From Caldilineaceae bacterium (lineage in GTDB: Bacteria > Chloroflexota > Anaerolineae > Caldilineales > Caldilineaceae), in the NCBI GenBank assembly GCA_015494005.1, contig WGCB01000225.1:1-5379 (forward strand): DNA of 5,379 nt. Direction: 5' to 3'. The translations under genes and the position numbers were made by a program. Below are positions 1 to 5,379 of the stretch, piece by piece. The notes beneath the pieces were generated by a model, which did no database searches, had not been told where the DNA came from, and was given only the letters and a program-made list of their open reading frames with translations. Within the stretch, counting starts at the first letter, position 1. The number at the start of each line of letters is the position of its first letter.

Positions 1-214
1 CAGGTGTGTTGGTCGGTGTCGCCGTGGGCACGGGCGTGTGGGTCGGCGTCGCCGTCGGTGTGTTCGTCGGCGTGGCCGTGGGCACGGGCGTATTAGTCGG
101 CGTGGCCGTAGGCTCAGGCGTGTTGGTTGGCGTGGCCGTCGGTGTCGGTGTGTAGGTCGGCGTGGCCGTGGGCGTGTTGGTCGGTGTCGCCGTGGGCGTG
201 GGAGTGGGTGTAGG
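1..214 (-). repeat. Thr/Pro-rich tandem repeat coding for a linker or stalk
   Basis: This stretch encodes residues 467-537 of the secreted protein. It holds seven copies of TATPT[N/Y/H]T starting at residues 474, 482, 492, 502, 512, 520 and 530, so the step is 8 or 10 residues (24 or 30 bp), always in frame. The link residues between copies vary (P, TP, EP, VP). Codons for the same residue differ between copies (gcg/gcc, aca/acg, ccg/cca, aac/aat), so the protein pattern is better kept than the DNA. Pro/Thr tails of this type are usually extended, flexible and often glycosylated spacers. The repeat runs past the window edge, so its full length and what follows it are unknown. Confidence 0.95.
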
Positions 215-1612
215 CGGCTGAGGCGGATAGGGCACGCAGGCGAACGCCTCCATGTCCCAGCGGGTGCCCTTGATGGGCTGTCCGAAGGGACCCACGGGGG
301 TGCCCTTGGCCGTGCTCAGATCGAGGGTGACCAGCCCCTCGAAGCGGTACTCCCGGTCGCCGTCGCCGTCCGTGTCGATGCCGCCGTAGGCGCCGGCCAC
401 ACCGTAGAGGGTGCCGTCCGGGGCGAAGCCGATGTCCTCGATGTCATGCACCCAGGTGTAGCCCTTGTCGCTGGCATTGCCCACCGGTGTCATCGCGCCG
501 GTGTTCGGATCGATGGTCACCAGGTAGCTCTTGCCGGCGTGGGCATCGTAGATGCCGTAGAGCACGCCGGTGGTGGGGTGGAAGGCGATCCCATCCACGT
601 GGGGATCCGACGCCCCCGCCAGCGGATCGGGATTGATGGTCAGATTGGCCAGGGTGGTGGTCACCCCGGTGGTCTTGTCGATGGTGTAGAGGATGCCAGG
701 ATAGCTGCCGGTGCGGGCGCGGGTGGCGTAGAGCAGGCCATCGTTGCTGTTCCAGGTCAAGCCGTCGACATCGTACAGGCCCAGGTCCGAGCGGATAATG
801 GTGGTCTGGACCGTCTGCTCGTCGATGGTGATGAAGGGCGTGGGCCCCTTGTTCCCGGCCACGTTGTAGAGAGTGGGGCCGTTGGGATCGATGGCCAGGT
901 TCTCCCCGTTGGGCGGATCCACGTAGCCCAGCACGTCCACTCGGCCGGTGCTGCGGTCGATGAGCCCCAGGTAGTCCCCGTAGTCCGCGATGACGTAGCA
1001 CATGCCCGGGGAGGCCGGCGGCGCGGGGATGAGGCCGAAATCCACATTGACAACGGTGTGGCTGCTCTGCTGCGGGACGGTCACATCCGCTCGATGGGCG
1101 GGGCTGCCGTCGCTGTCCAGGTTGTCGTCGCTCCCCTGGTCCTGGGGGCTGGCAATGAGGCCCACCAGGGGCTTGCCAGGCCAGTAGTTCCTGTTGGACA
1201 GAACCACGCAGTAGTCTCCCTTCTTGGAGACCGTGAACTGGTACCAGCCCGGCGCGCCCGTGGACGGGTGGTTGCCGGTGGTGGTCCGTTTCAGGACTTT
1301 CTTGCCCGGGGTGACAGCGCTGCACTTTCCTTTGTAGAGCTCCACCTTGACGCCGTTGATGCCGCTCTTGACCCCATCGTTCTGGATGCCGTCTCCGTTG
1401 GCATCCCGCCAGACGAAGTCGCCGATGATGTACTTCTTGACTGCGGTGTTCGCCTGGGCAGGCGTCTGGAGCTCCACGGGCGCGCCGTTGTCGGCCCCAA
1501 CCAGAGGGGTGGTGAGCAGGCCAATGAGCAGGACCAGGCTCAGCAGCAGCCAAAGTCCTTTGGGTGAAGCGTGTTTCGAAAAGATGGTTTTCAAGGTAGT
1601 TCTTTCTTTCAT
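1..1612 (-). CDS. Secreted surface protein: signal peptide, SdrD B-like domain, beta-propeller-like region, Thr/Pro-repeat tail (C-terminus beyond window)
   Basis: The reading frame is open from the ATG at 1612 to the window edge, giving 537 residues with no stop, so the C-terminus is missing. Residues 1-40 form a classic signal peptide: a basic start, a hydrophobic core at about 20-33 ([14 protein letters not shown]) and a likely cut after VGA at 38-40. Residues 61-195 match the SdrD B-like fold: IGDFVW at 63-68, a calcium-loop-like D70-x-N72-x-D74-G followed by IQNDG, then SDDNLDSD at 161-168 and a closing VDFGL. Residues about 203-459 carry repeated 'LYxID..TG' and 'IAFHP..GVLYGI' strands, which suggests a beta-propeller, plus an acidic DTDGDGD loop at 413-419. 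From residue 467 the chain is almost only Thr, Pro and Ala. Such proteins are exported and probably sit on or near the cell surface as binding or structural proteins; no catalytic motif was seen. It follows the aldo/keto reductase terminator, so it is probably transcribed alone. Secretion and architecture are well supported; ligand and role are unknown. Confidence 0.9.
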   Translation of the reverse strand, partial: MKERTTLKTIFSKHASPKGLWLLLSLVLLIGLLTTPLVGADNGAPVELQTPAQANTAVKKYIIGDFVWRDANGDGIQNDGVKSGINGVKVELYKGKCSAVTPGKKVLKRTTTGNHPSTGAPGWYQFTVSKKGDYCVVLSNRNYWPGKPLVGLIASPQDQGSDDNLDSDGSPAHRADVTVPQQSSHTVVNVDFGLIPAPPASPGMCYVIADYGDYLGLIDRSTGRVDVLGYVDPPNGENLAIDPNGPTLYNVAGNKGPTPFITIDEQTVQTTIIRSDLGLYDVDGLTWNSNDGLLYATRARTGSYPGILYTIDKTTGVTTTLANLTINPDPLAGASDPHVDGIAFHPTTGVLYGIYDAHAGKSYLVTIDPNTGAMTPVGNASDKGYTWVHDIEDIGFAPDGTLYGVAGAYGGIDTDGDGDREYRFEGLVTLDLSTAKGTPVGPFGQPIKGTRWDMEAFACVPYPPQPPTPTPTPTATPTNTPTATPTYTPTPTATPTNTPEPTATPTNTPVPTATPTNTPTATPTHTPVPTATPTNTP

Positions 1613-1824
1613 CGGGCAAAACCTCCTAGCCTCAAGTGCGACGAATGGGTCGATGCAGTTTCCTTGCCTCCAGTGTAGCGGAGCCACCCTGTCCCTGCTA
1701 GAGACCCTGGACGAGACTTCCGAGGCCCTTGGTCCTGCCGTTTTGCGGTGGGATATCCGACCAAAGTCTGTATGCCGCCAAGGCGACTCCCGGGCATGCC
1801 GGCCCGCGGTCGGGTTTCCCCAAC
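1613..1824 (-). other. Intergenic leader/promoter region of the secreted protein
   Basis: About 210 bp separate the aldo/keto reductase terminator from the secreted-protein start, so its promoter should lie here. I see no convincing -35/-10 pair; the best -10-like hexamer is TACACT at 1672-1677, without a matching -35. The region can form a stem of 8 pairs (one G-U) between 1759-1766 and 1727-1734, with a 24-nt loop that contains the palindrome GGATATCC. Nothing here looks like a gene. Confidence 0.4.
1622..1627 (-). promoter_or_regulatory. Ribosome binding site that fixes the start of the secreted protein
   Basis: On the minus strand AGGAGG lies 9 bases before the ATG at 1612. A TTG at 1619 opens a different frame and is only 2 bases from the site, so it is a poor start. 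The ATG frame also gives a clean signal peptide and domain matches, which settles the choice. Confidence 0.8.
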
Positions 1825-1859
1825 AAAAAACGAGGCCCGACCACGTGGGTCAGGCCTCG
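1825..1859 (-). terminator. Intrinsic terminator of the aldo/keto reductase gene
   Basis: The arms CGAGGCC (1831-1837) and GGCCTCG (1853-1859) pair perfectly. After one mismatch a further 4 bp (1839-1842 with 1848-1851) extend the stem, leaving a loop of about 5 nt. Read on the minus strand, the hairpin is followed directly by TTTTTT (1825-1830). It starts 28 bases after the stop codon of the reductase. Hairpin plus U-tract is the standard factor-independent form. The plus strand has no T-run directly after the hairpin, so it looks one-directional. Confidence 0.92.
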
Positions 1860-1887
1860 AGGGCGCTTTTGCTGGGAGAGGCAGGGG

Positions 1888-2856
1888 CTACATCTGGGGC
1901 TGGGCCGGGGCGTTGGCCAGGATGGCCTCGATGCGCTCCAGGACATCCGGGCTGAGCTTGATCGCCGCGGCCCGGGCGTTGGACTCCACCTGGCTGGGCT
2001 TGCTGGCCCCGGTGATCACGCTACTGATCTCTGGCCGCCGCAGGATCCAGGCCAGGGCCAGCTGGGCCATGCTGATCCCCAGCTCCTGGGCGATCTGGGT
2101 GAGCCGACGCACCTTGGCCACGTTCTCCTCGGTCAGCTCCGCCTTCATCCACTCCGCCACCTGGCCGCCGCTGGCCAGCCGGCTGTCCTCCGGGATGCCC
2201 TCGTTGTACTTGCCTGTGAGGATCCCCTGGGCCAAGGGGCTCCAGACCGTCAGGCCCAGGCCGTGCTTGGCCGCGGTGGGCATGATCTCCGGCTCGATGT
2301 GCCGGTCCAGCATGTTGTAGCGCGGCTGCTCCACCTGGGGCAGGTAGCAGTTGTAGAGCCGGGACGTCCCCACCGCCTCCTCGATCTGGGCCGCGCTCCA
2401 GACGCTGGTGCCCCAGTAGAGCACCTTGCCCTGGTGGATCAGGTCGTCCATGGCCCGCACCACCTCCTCCACTGGCGTCTCCGGGTCAAAGCGGTGGCAG
2501 AAGTAGATGTCCAGGTAATCGGTGCCCAGGCGCTTCAGGCTCTTCTCCACCGACTCCATGACATGTTTCCGGCTCAACCCCCGGTCGTTGACGTTCTCGC
2601 TCATGGGCCAGAAGACCTTGCTGCTGATGGCCAGGTCACTGCGCTTGTACTCCTTGATCACCGAGCCCACTACCTCCTCGGCCCGGCCCCGGGCGTAGAC
2701 ATCCGCCACGTCGATGAAGTTGATGCCCTGCTCGATGGCCGTGTGGATGCAGCGGGCGGCCATCTCGTCCTCCACCATGCCGCCGTAGGTGAGCCAGGCT
2801 CCCAGGCTCACCGCGCTGACCTTCATGCCGGCCCGTCCCAGTCGACGATACTCCAT
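1888..2856 (-). CDS. Aldo/keto reductase (NADPH-type, Kv-beta/YghZ-like group)
   Basis: This is a complete 322-residue protein, the usual length for an aldo/keto reductase TIM barrel. It probably reduces aldehydes or ketones to alcohols with NADPH in the cytoplasm. The catalytic tetrad is present: D49 and Y54 in FIDVADVY, K80 in SSKV, and H121 in FCHRFD. Cofactor-binding segments are SPLAQGILTGKY at 206-217 and SVITGASKPSQVESNARA at 279-296, which resemble the potassium-channel beta-subunit group. The ATG is supported by AAAGGAGGG at 2862-2870, six bases upstream of the start when measured from GGAGG. It has its own promoter (2982-3010) and a strong terminator (1825-1859), so it is likely a single-gene unit. 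The C-terminus ends in a short Ala/Pro/Gln run. The family is certain, but the substrate cannot be read from sequence; sugar-derived aldehydes, methylglyoxal or other carbonyls are all possible. Confidence 0.96.
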   Translation of the reverse strand: MEYRRLGRAGMKVSAVSLGAWLTYGGMVEDEMAARCIHTAIEQGINFIDVADVYARGRAEEVVGSVIKEYKRSDLAISSKVFWPMSENVNDRGLSRKHVMESVEKSLKRLGTDYLDIYFCHRFDPETPVEEVVRAMDDLIHQGKVLYWGTSVWSAAQIEEAVGTSRLYNCYLPQVEQPRYNMLDRHIEPEIMPTAAKHGLGLTVWSPLAQGILTGKYNEGIPEDSRLASGGQVAEWMKAELTEENVAKVRRLTQIAQELGISMAQLALAWILRRPEISSVITGASKPSQVESNARAAAIKLSPDVLERIEAILANAPAQPQM

Positions 2857-2910
2857 GCTTGCCCTCCTTTGCCTGCTGTGTCCTTGGGTGATGGTTGGTC
2901 TACGGGGTGT

Positions 2911-2933
2911 GGCAGCTTTCTGCTGGGGCTGCC
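2911..2933 (-). other. Small hairpin in the aldo/keto reductase leader
   Basis: GGCAGC (2911-2916) and GCTGCC (2928-2933) pair as a perfect 6-bp stem with an 11-nt loop, inside the proposed leader and about 55 bases before the start codon. There is no U-tract after it, so it is not a terminator. It may be a chance fold in GC-rich DNA or may affect mRNA stability. I see no known riboswitch in this leader. Confidence 0.3.
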
Positions 2934-2956
2934 TTCCCTGTCCAGGCTGCTGGGAT

Positions 2957-2990
2957 TGCTACAGAAAGTGTAGCAGAAGAAATTGTAGCA
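2957..2990. promoter_or_regulatory. Candidate operator: three TGTAGCA heptamers over the -10 and start site
   Basis: On the plus strand TGCTACA (2957-2963) and TGTAGCA (2969-2975) form a 7-bp inverted repeat with a 5-bp spacer (gaaag). A second direct TGTAGCA lies at 2984-2990, 15 bp from the first, within a 15-bp tandem repeat that has one mismatch. The cluster overlaps the proposed -10 box and the predicted transcription start, a position where a bound repressor would block initiation. No regulator gene is in the window and I do not recognise the motif as the site of a named family. Confidence 0.45.
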
Positions 2991-3010
2991 GAAGCGGATG
3001 CGGACGGCAA
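2982..3010 (-). promoter_or_regulatory. Sigma-70-like promoter for the aldo/keto reductase
   Basis: On the minus strand TTGCCG (3005-3010, 4 of 6 to TTGACA) is followed after exactly 17 bases by TACAAT (2982-2987, 5 of 6 to TATAAT). Transcription would start near 2975, giving a leader of about 120 nt before the ATG at 2856. The promoter lies just downstream of the alcohol dehydrogenase terminator, where a promoter for the next gene is expected. It is the best promoter match in the window. Confidence 0.65.
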
Positions 3011-3038
3011 ACAAAAACGGTTTAGGCGTCCCCGCCCC

Positions 3039-3073
3039 AAAAGCAGCGGGCGTGGATCTCTCCACACCCGCTG
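3039..3073 (-). terminator. Likely intrinsic terminator of the SCP2/alcohol dehydrogenase operon
   Basis: CAGCGGG (3044-3050) pairs with CCCGCTG (3067-3073); after one mismatch GTGGA (3052-3056) pairs with TCCAC (3061-3065), leaving a 4-nt loop. On the minus strand the hairpin is followed after one base by TTTT (3039-3042) and then a G-rich stretch. The stem is long and strong but the U-tract is short, so termination may be partial. It lies about 33 bases after the dehydrogenase stop codon. Confidence 0.75.
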
Positions 3074-3106
3074 TCTCGTCGCTCTGTTTTTGAGCCTGGC
3101 GTCCGG

Positions 3107-4273
3107 CTAGAAGTCCACCAGTTTGCCCTGGTAGGCGTAGCGGAAGAGCTTCTCCATCTCCGTCCGGTCCGGCAGGCGGGGCGCGGCCAGGATGGCGTTG
3201 TCCGTCTCCGCGTGGTCGCAGAGGGTGTCCAGCGCCTCCTCGAAGGCCTCCTCCGAGATGCCCATCTCCGGGATGGTGGTGGGCTGCCCCACCTCTTTCG
3301 CCAGTTCCCAGATGCGCTTGGCCAGGATCCGGGCCGCCTCCTGCTCGGAGCGGGCCTCCCCCAGGCCCAGCCGGCGGACCAGCTCCCGGTAGCGGCCTGC
3401 GCCGCCGTTGGCGGTGAACTCGATGGTGTAGGGCAGGAAGAGGGCCACGGCCCGGCCATGGGGCACCTTGAAGTAGCCGCCGAAGCTGTGTCCCAGGGCG
3501 TGGGCCAGGGCCACGTAGGAGTTGCCGAAGCCCAGCCCGGCGATGGTGGCCGCATTGGCCATCTTCTCCCGGGCTTCCATGTCCTCCGCCCCCTTGGCCA
3601 CGGCTCGGGGCAGGTAGGTAAAGACCATCTCCCCGGCTTGCAGGCAGAGGGGATCCGTGAAGTCGCTGTGGAAGTTGGCCGTGTAGCCCTCGATGGCGTG
3701 GGTGAGGACGTCCATGCCCGTGTCCGCGGTGATGCGCGGCGGCAGGTTGCGGGACATCTCCGGGTCCACGATGGCCACGGTGGGGGTGAGCTCCCGGTTG
3801 CCCAGGCCGATCTTGCGCCGGGCCTCTGTGTCCGTGAGCACCACCATCCAGGTGACCTCGCTGCCCGTCCCCGCGGTGGTGGGGATGGCCACCATCTTGA
3901 CCTTGTGCAGCCCCAGGGGGAAGAGGGGGCTGATCTCCTCGGGCTCCAGGTCGGGCCGTTCGTAGAGGGCCCACATGGCCTTGGCCGCGTCCATGGCGCT
4001 GCCGCCCCCCAGGCCCACGATCCAGTCCGGCTCCAGCGCCTTCATCTGCTCCACGCCCCGGCGCACGGTCTGCAGGCTGGGCTCCGGCTCCACCTCTGGG
4101 AAGGCGGCCACCTCCATGCCAGCGCCGCGCAGACGCTCGGCCACCTTCTCCGTGAAGCCCAGCTGGTCCAGCGTGGGGTCCGTGACGATGAAGGCTCGCT
4201 GGCCCTGGAGCTGCTCCAGGTAGCTCAGGGCGTCTTCACCGAAGGCGATCTCCGGCGATGTGAAGAACCACAT
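3107..4273 (-). CDS. Iron-containing (group III) alcohol dehydrogenase
   Basis: This is a complete 388-residue protein, the usual length for the Fe-ADH family (FucO, AdhB, DhaT-like). These cytoplasmic enzymes interconvert primary alcohols or diols and aldehydes with NAD(H) or NADP(H). The N-terminal nucleotide-binding part has [10 protein letters not shown] at 89-98 and [11 protein letters not shown] at 131-141. The four metal ligands of the family are all there: D188 and H192 ([12 protein letters not shown]), H258 and H272, with 14 residues between the last two, plus the conserved H262 in [11 protein letters not shown]32 in IVTD sits where an acidic residue favours NAD over NADP in FucO. 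The ATG at 4273 has AGGAGG at 4281-4286, seven bases away. It begins 48 bp after the SCP2-like gene with no terminator between, so the two are probably co-transcribed. Family assignment is firm. The substrate is open, and this family can also be mis-annotated for lactaldehyde, butanol or propanediol enzymes. Confidence 0.97.
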   Translation of the reverse strand: MWFFTSPEIAFGEDALSYLEQLQGQRAFIVTDPTLDQLGFTEKVAERLRGAGMEVAAFPEVEPEPSLQTVRRGVEQMKALEPDWIVGLGGGSAMDAAKAMWALYERPDLEPEEISPLFPLGLHKVKMVAIPTTAGTGSEVTWMVVLTDTEARRKIGLGNRELTPTVAIVDPEMSRNLPPRITADTGMDVLTHAIEGYTANFHSDFTDPLCLQAGEMVFTYLPRAVAKGAEDMEAREKMANAATIAGLGFGNSYVALAHALGHSFGGYFKVPHGRAVALFLPYTIEFTANGGAGRYRELVRRLGLGEARSEQEAARILAKRIWELAKEVGQPTTIPEMGISEEAFEEALDTLCDHAETDNAILAAPRLPDRTEMEKLFRYAYQGKLVDF

Positions 4274-4280
4274 GGTTCTG

Positions 4281-4308
4281 CCTCCTGGAAACGATGCACT
4301 CCTGGAAA
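4281..4308 (-). promoter_or_regulatory. Duplicated Shine-Dalgarno segment before the alcohol dehydrogenase
   Basis: The minus-strand 10-mer TTTCCAGGAG occurs twice in the 48-bp gap, at 4282-4291 and 4299-4308, 17 bp apart. The proximal copy continues to AGGAGG and is correctly spaced from the ATG at 4273. The distal copy lacks a suitably spaced start codon in a coding frame that I can support, so it may be a relic of local duplication or a standby ribosome site. Confidence 0.5.
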
Positions 4309-4321
4309 GGATGGATCCCTG

Positions 4322-4723
4322 CTATTCCCGGAACTCCGTGTCCACCTGGGTGGCGCAGCGGACCAGCTCCTGGGCGGCCTTCACGTTCTTCATGATCTTG
4401 ATCAGGTTGCCGTCCAGCTTCAGCTGCCGGGTCATCAGCCCCTGGATGGGGTCCAACTGCCCAGTGATGACCTTCTTCCACTTGTCGTAGCTAGCCGTGA
4501 TCTTGAACTCCGGGTTCTTGAAGTTGGGGTCGTTGGTGTAGACGGCTTCCCGGCACTCCCCATGCCACAGGTCCATGTAGATGATGTCCGGCGGGTTGGT
4601 TCCTTCCACCACGAAGTAGAAGTCGCCCTCCCAGTTCTTGGCCGCGTTGCGGTAGGCGTCGCTGCTGTTGAGTTTCTCCTTGAAGGCGTCGGCCCATTCC
4701 TGGCTAGGGAAGAGAATGCCCAT
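4322..4723 (-). CDS. SCP2-like sterol/lipid carrier protein
   Basis: A complete 133-residue soluble protein with no signal peptide or membrane segment. The length and layout fit a stand-alone SCP2 (sterol carrier protein 2) domain: an N-terminal helix ([13 protein letters not shown]), beta strands around GDFYFVVEG (33-41) and IIYMDLWHG (47-55), then [19 protein letters not shown] (73-91) and the closing [20 protein letters not shown] (101-120), a very typical SCP2 ending. The fold binds lipids, fatty acyl-CoAs or other hydrophobic molecules; bacterial members rarely have a known ligand. The ATG at 4723 is chosen because AAAGGAG at 4730-4736 is six bases upstream and the family match begins there, although the frame stays open further upstream. 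It is followed closely by the alcohol dehydrogenase, suggesting joint use. The family call rests on the pattern of the C-terminal half and general layout; no search was possible. Confidence 0.8.
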   Translation of the reverse strand: MGILFPSQEWADAFKEKLNSSDAYRNAAKNWEGDFYFVVEGTNPPDIIYMDLWHGECREAVYTNDPNFKNPEFKITASYDKWKKVITGQLDPIQGLMTRQLKLDGNLIKIMKNVKAAQELVRCATQVDTEFRE

Positions 4724-4898
4724 ACGTTGCTCCTTTCCGAATTGGTGGGTGGATTGGCTGTGGTTGGGTTGGTCGAATCGGTTGACAGGCGGAACGTGTT
4801 TGGCTCCTGTCTGAGGTTGCGTCGCGCAGGTTTCCAGGTCCAGGATAGTGACGGCATGTGCTGGCTGGGTTTCCGGTCTGTCCAGCTCCCGGACCGAG
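4724..4898 (-). other. Intergenic leader before the SCP2-like gene
   Basis: This 175-bp gap should hold the promoter of the SCP2/dehydrogenase pair if it is not co-transcribed with the TPR gene. Only a weak -10-like TATCCT on the minus strand (near 4841-4846) was seen, with no good -35. The 40 bases before the ribosome site (about 4741-4780) are rich in A and C and nearly free of G in the transcript, so this part of the leader should be unstructured and open to ribosomes. No small gene or known RNA is supported here. Confidence 0.4.
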
Positions 4899-4912
4899 CT
4901 ACCCCGGTCCGG
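4889..4912 (-). other. Perfect 8-bp hairpin spanning the TPR-protein stop codon, without U-tract
   Basis: CCGGACCG (4889-4896) and CGGTCCGG (4905-4912) pair perfectly around an 8-nt loop that contains the TAG stop (4899-4901). The minus strand after it reads GAGCTGGACAG, not a T-run, so it does not qualify as an intrinsic terminator. It could block 3' exonucleases, slow RNA polymerase for Rho, or be chance in GC-rich DNA. Confidence 0.4.
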
Positions 4913-5379
4913 TTTGAGAGCCCAGCTTGCGCTGGATCCGGGCCAGGCGATGCTCCAGCTCCGCCAACTGGACCAGGGAGCGCTGGTGGCTCGGCCCGGA
5001 CTGGAGGTTGTGCAGGGCCCAGGAGGTCCACATGGCCGCCTGCTCCAGGTCCCCGGTCTGCCACTCGCAGAACTTGGCCAGCTCCACGTAGGGCCGGGGA
5101 TCCGGGCCGGGGACGGTGGTGATCCAGCGCTGCCAGATCTCCCCGGCCTCCCGCCAGCGGGCCTGGCGCTTGAGTAGCCGCCCCAGCCGGAAGAAGACAT
5201 CCGCCAGGAGCGCCGGCTCTCGGCCCAGCTCCAGAGCTCGGCGGTAGGCCCGCTCCGCCTCCTGGAGCTTGCCCTGCTCCTCGTAGAGCCGCCCCAGCCC
5301 GGCCAGCTCCGCCCCGGCGATCTCCCCCCGGTCCGCGGAGGCGTGGGGCGCGGCGAAGTGGCGGCAGATGGTCTCGGCC
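4899..5379 (-). CDS. C-terminal part of a TPR protein, possibly a YprB-type RNase H-like protein (N-terminus beyond window)
   Basis: The last 159 residues are visible, ending at TAG (4899-4901); the frame is open to the window edge. Three helical-pair repeats are seen. TPR1 at about 25-51 ([20 protein letters not shown]) has L28, G29, Y32, A41, Y45 and A48 in canonical places. TPR2 at about 59-87 has L65, G66, A78 and W82. A third, looser one covers about 95-124 ([19 protein letters not shown]). It closes with a basic, Leu-rich helix, [15 protein letters not shown] at 138-152. The order '[25 protein letters not shown]' is what I recall at the C-terminus of YprB-like proteins, which have an N-terminal DnaQ/RNase H-like exonuclease domain. 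That domain lies outside the window, so only the TPR part is shown directly; the nuclease link is inference. TPRs would act as a protein-binding platform. Confidence 0.8.
   Translation of the reverse strand, partial: AETICRHFAAPHASADRGEIAGAELAGLGRLYEEQGKLQEAERAYRRALELGREPALLADVFFRLGRLLKRQARWREAGEIWQRWITTVPGPDPRPYVELAKFCEWQTGDLEQAAMWTSWALHNLQSGPSHQRSLVQLAELEHRLARIQRKLGSQTGPG

Noticed and set aside
1..214. CRISPR-like or minisatellite array at the left edge
   Set aside because: The repeats have no unique spacers, keep the reading frame, and translate to a regular Thr/Pro protein pattern, so they are part of a coding gene.
38..1567. A 509-codon open frame on the plus strand opposite the secreted protein
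   Set aside because: It starts with an Arg/Gly-rich tract that is simply the reverse complement of the Thr/Pro repeat, has no domain match, and the minus-strand frame has a signal peptide, domains and a good ribosome site.
444..1619. A 391-codon minus-strand frame starting at TTG 1619
   Set aside because: It is a shifted frame of the secreted protein. Its product is rich in His, Arg, Pro and Gln without domains, and its TTG start is only two bases from the ribosome site.
4741..4780. Plus-strand GG/GGG runs (for example GGTGGGTGGATTGG) as a G-quadruplex
   Set aside because: Most runs are only two Gs long, giving at best a weak two-layer structure. The run is also simply the complement of an A/C-rich leader.
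4782..4810. Perfect TTGACA on the plus strand at 4782-4787 as a plus-strand promoter
   Set aside because: No acceptable -10 box lies 16-18 bases downstream (TCCTGT at best), and no supported plus-strand gene follows.
3212..5122. A 636-codon open frame on the plus strand lying opposite the dehydrogenase, the SCP2-like gene and the TPR gene
   Set aside because: Its product is a low-complexity mix of Gly, His, Arg, Val and Ala with no recognisable domain, and it crosses two intergenic gaps antisense to well-supported genes. Long stop-free antisense frames are expected in GC-rich DNA.
4724..5200. N-terminal extension of the SCP2-like protein upstream of the ATG at 4723
   Set aside because: The frame stays open, but the added part overlaps the TPR gene in another frame, has no SCP2-like content, and the ATG at 4723 has a well-spaced AAAGGAG.

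Overview
This GC-rich window carries five protein-coding genes, all read from the minus strand. Two of them run off the window: the newest part of the series at the left edge lacks its C-terminus, and the gene at the right edge lacks its N-terminus. No RNA gene, insertion sequence, CRISPR array or phage gene was seen. A Chloroflexota bacterium (Caldilineae/Anaerolineae type) is my best guess. It rests on the long Thr/Pro tail built of TATPTNT units on a secreted protein, which is common in that phylum, on the GC-rich codon use, and on the kinds of metabolic gene present. It is an inference, not a proof.

In the direction of transcription (right to left) the layout is as follows. First is the C-terminal part of a tetratricopeptide (TPR) protein (4899-5379), which looks like the tail of a YprB-type RNase H-like protein. 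After a 175-bp gap comes a 133-residue SCP2-like lipid-binding protein (4322-4723). Only 48 bp further on is a full-length iron-dependent alcohol dehydrogenase (3107-4273). These last two probably form a two-gene operon that ends at a hairpin at 3039-3073. Next is an aldo/keto reductase (1888-2856) with its own good sigma-70-like promoter at 2982-3010, a candidate operator over the -10 and start region, and a strong intrinsic terminator at 1825-1859. Last is a secreted protein (1-1612) with a signal peptide, an SdrD B-like domain, a beta-propeller-like region and the Thr/Pro tail.

The three central genes all suit small-molecule or lipid chemistry: a hydrophobic-ligand carrier, an NAD-linked alcohol/aldehyde oxidoreductase and an NADPH-type carbonyl reductase. 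The sequence does not identify the substrate, and the terminator at 3039-3073 argues that the aldo/keto reductase is a separate transcription unit. The secreted protein is separate again and belongs to the cell surface or exterior.

I found no clear sign of an undescribed multi-gene system. The most useful leads are the three-copy TGTAGCA heptamer at the aldo/keto reductase promoter, the variable-phase Thr/Pro repeat, and the SCP2 plus iron-alcohol-dehydrogenase pairing.
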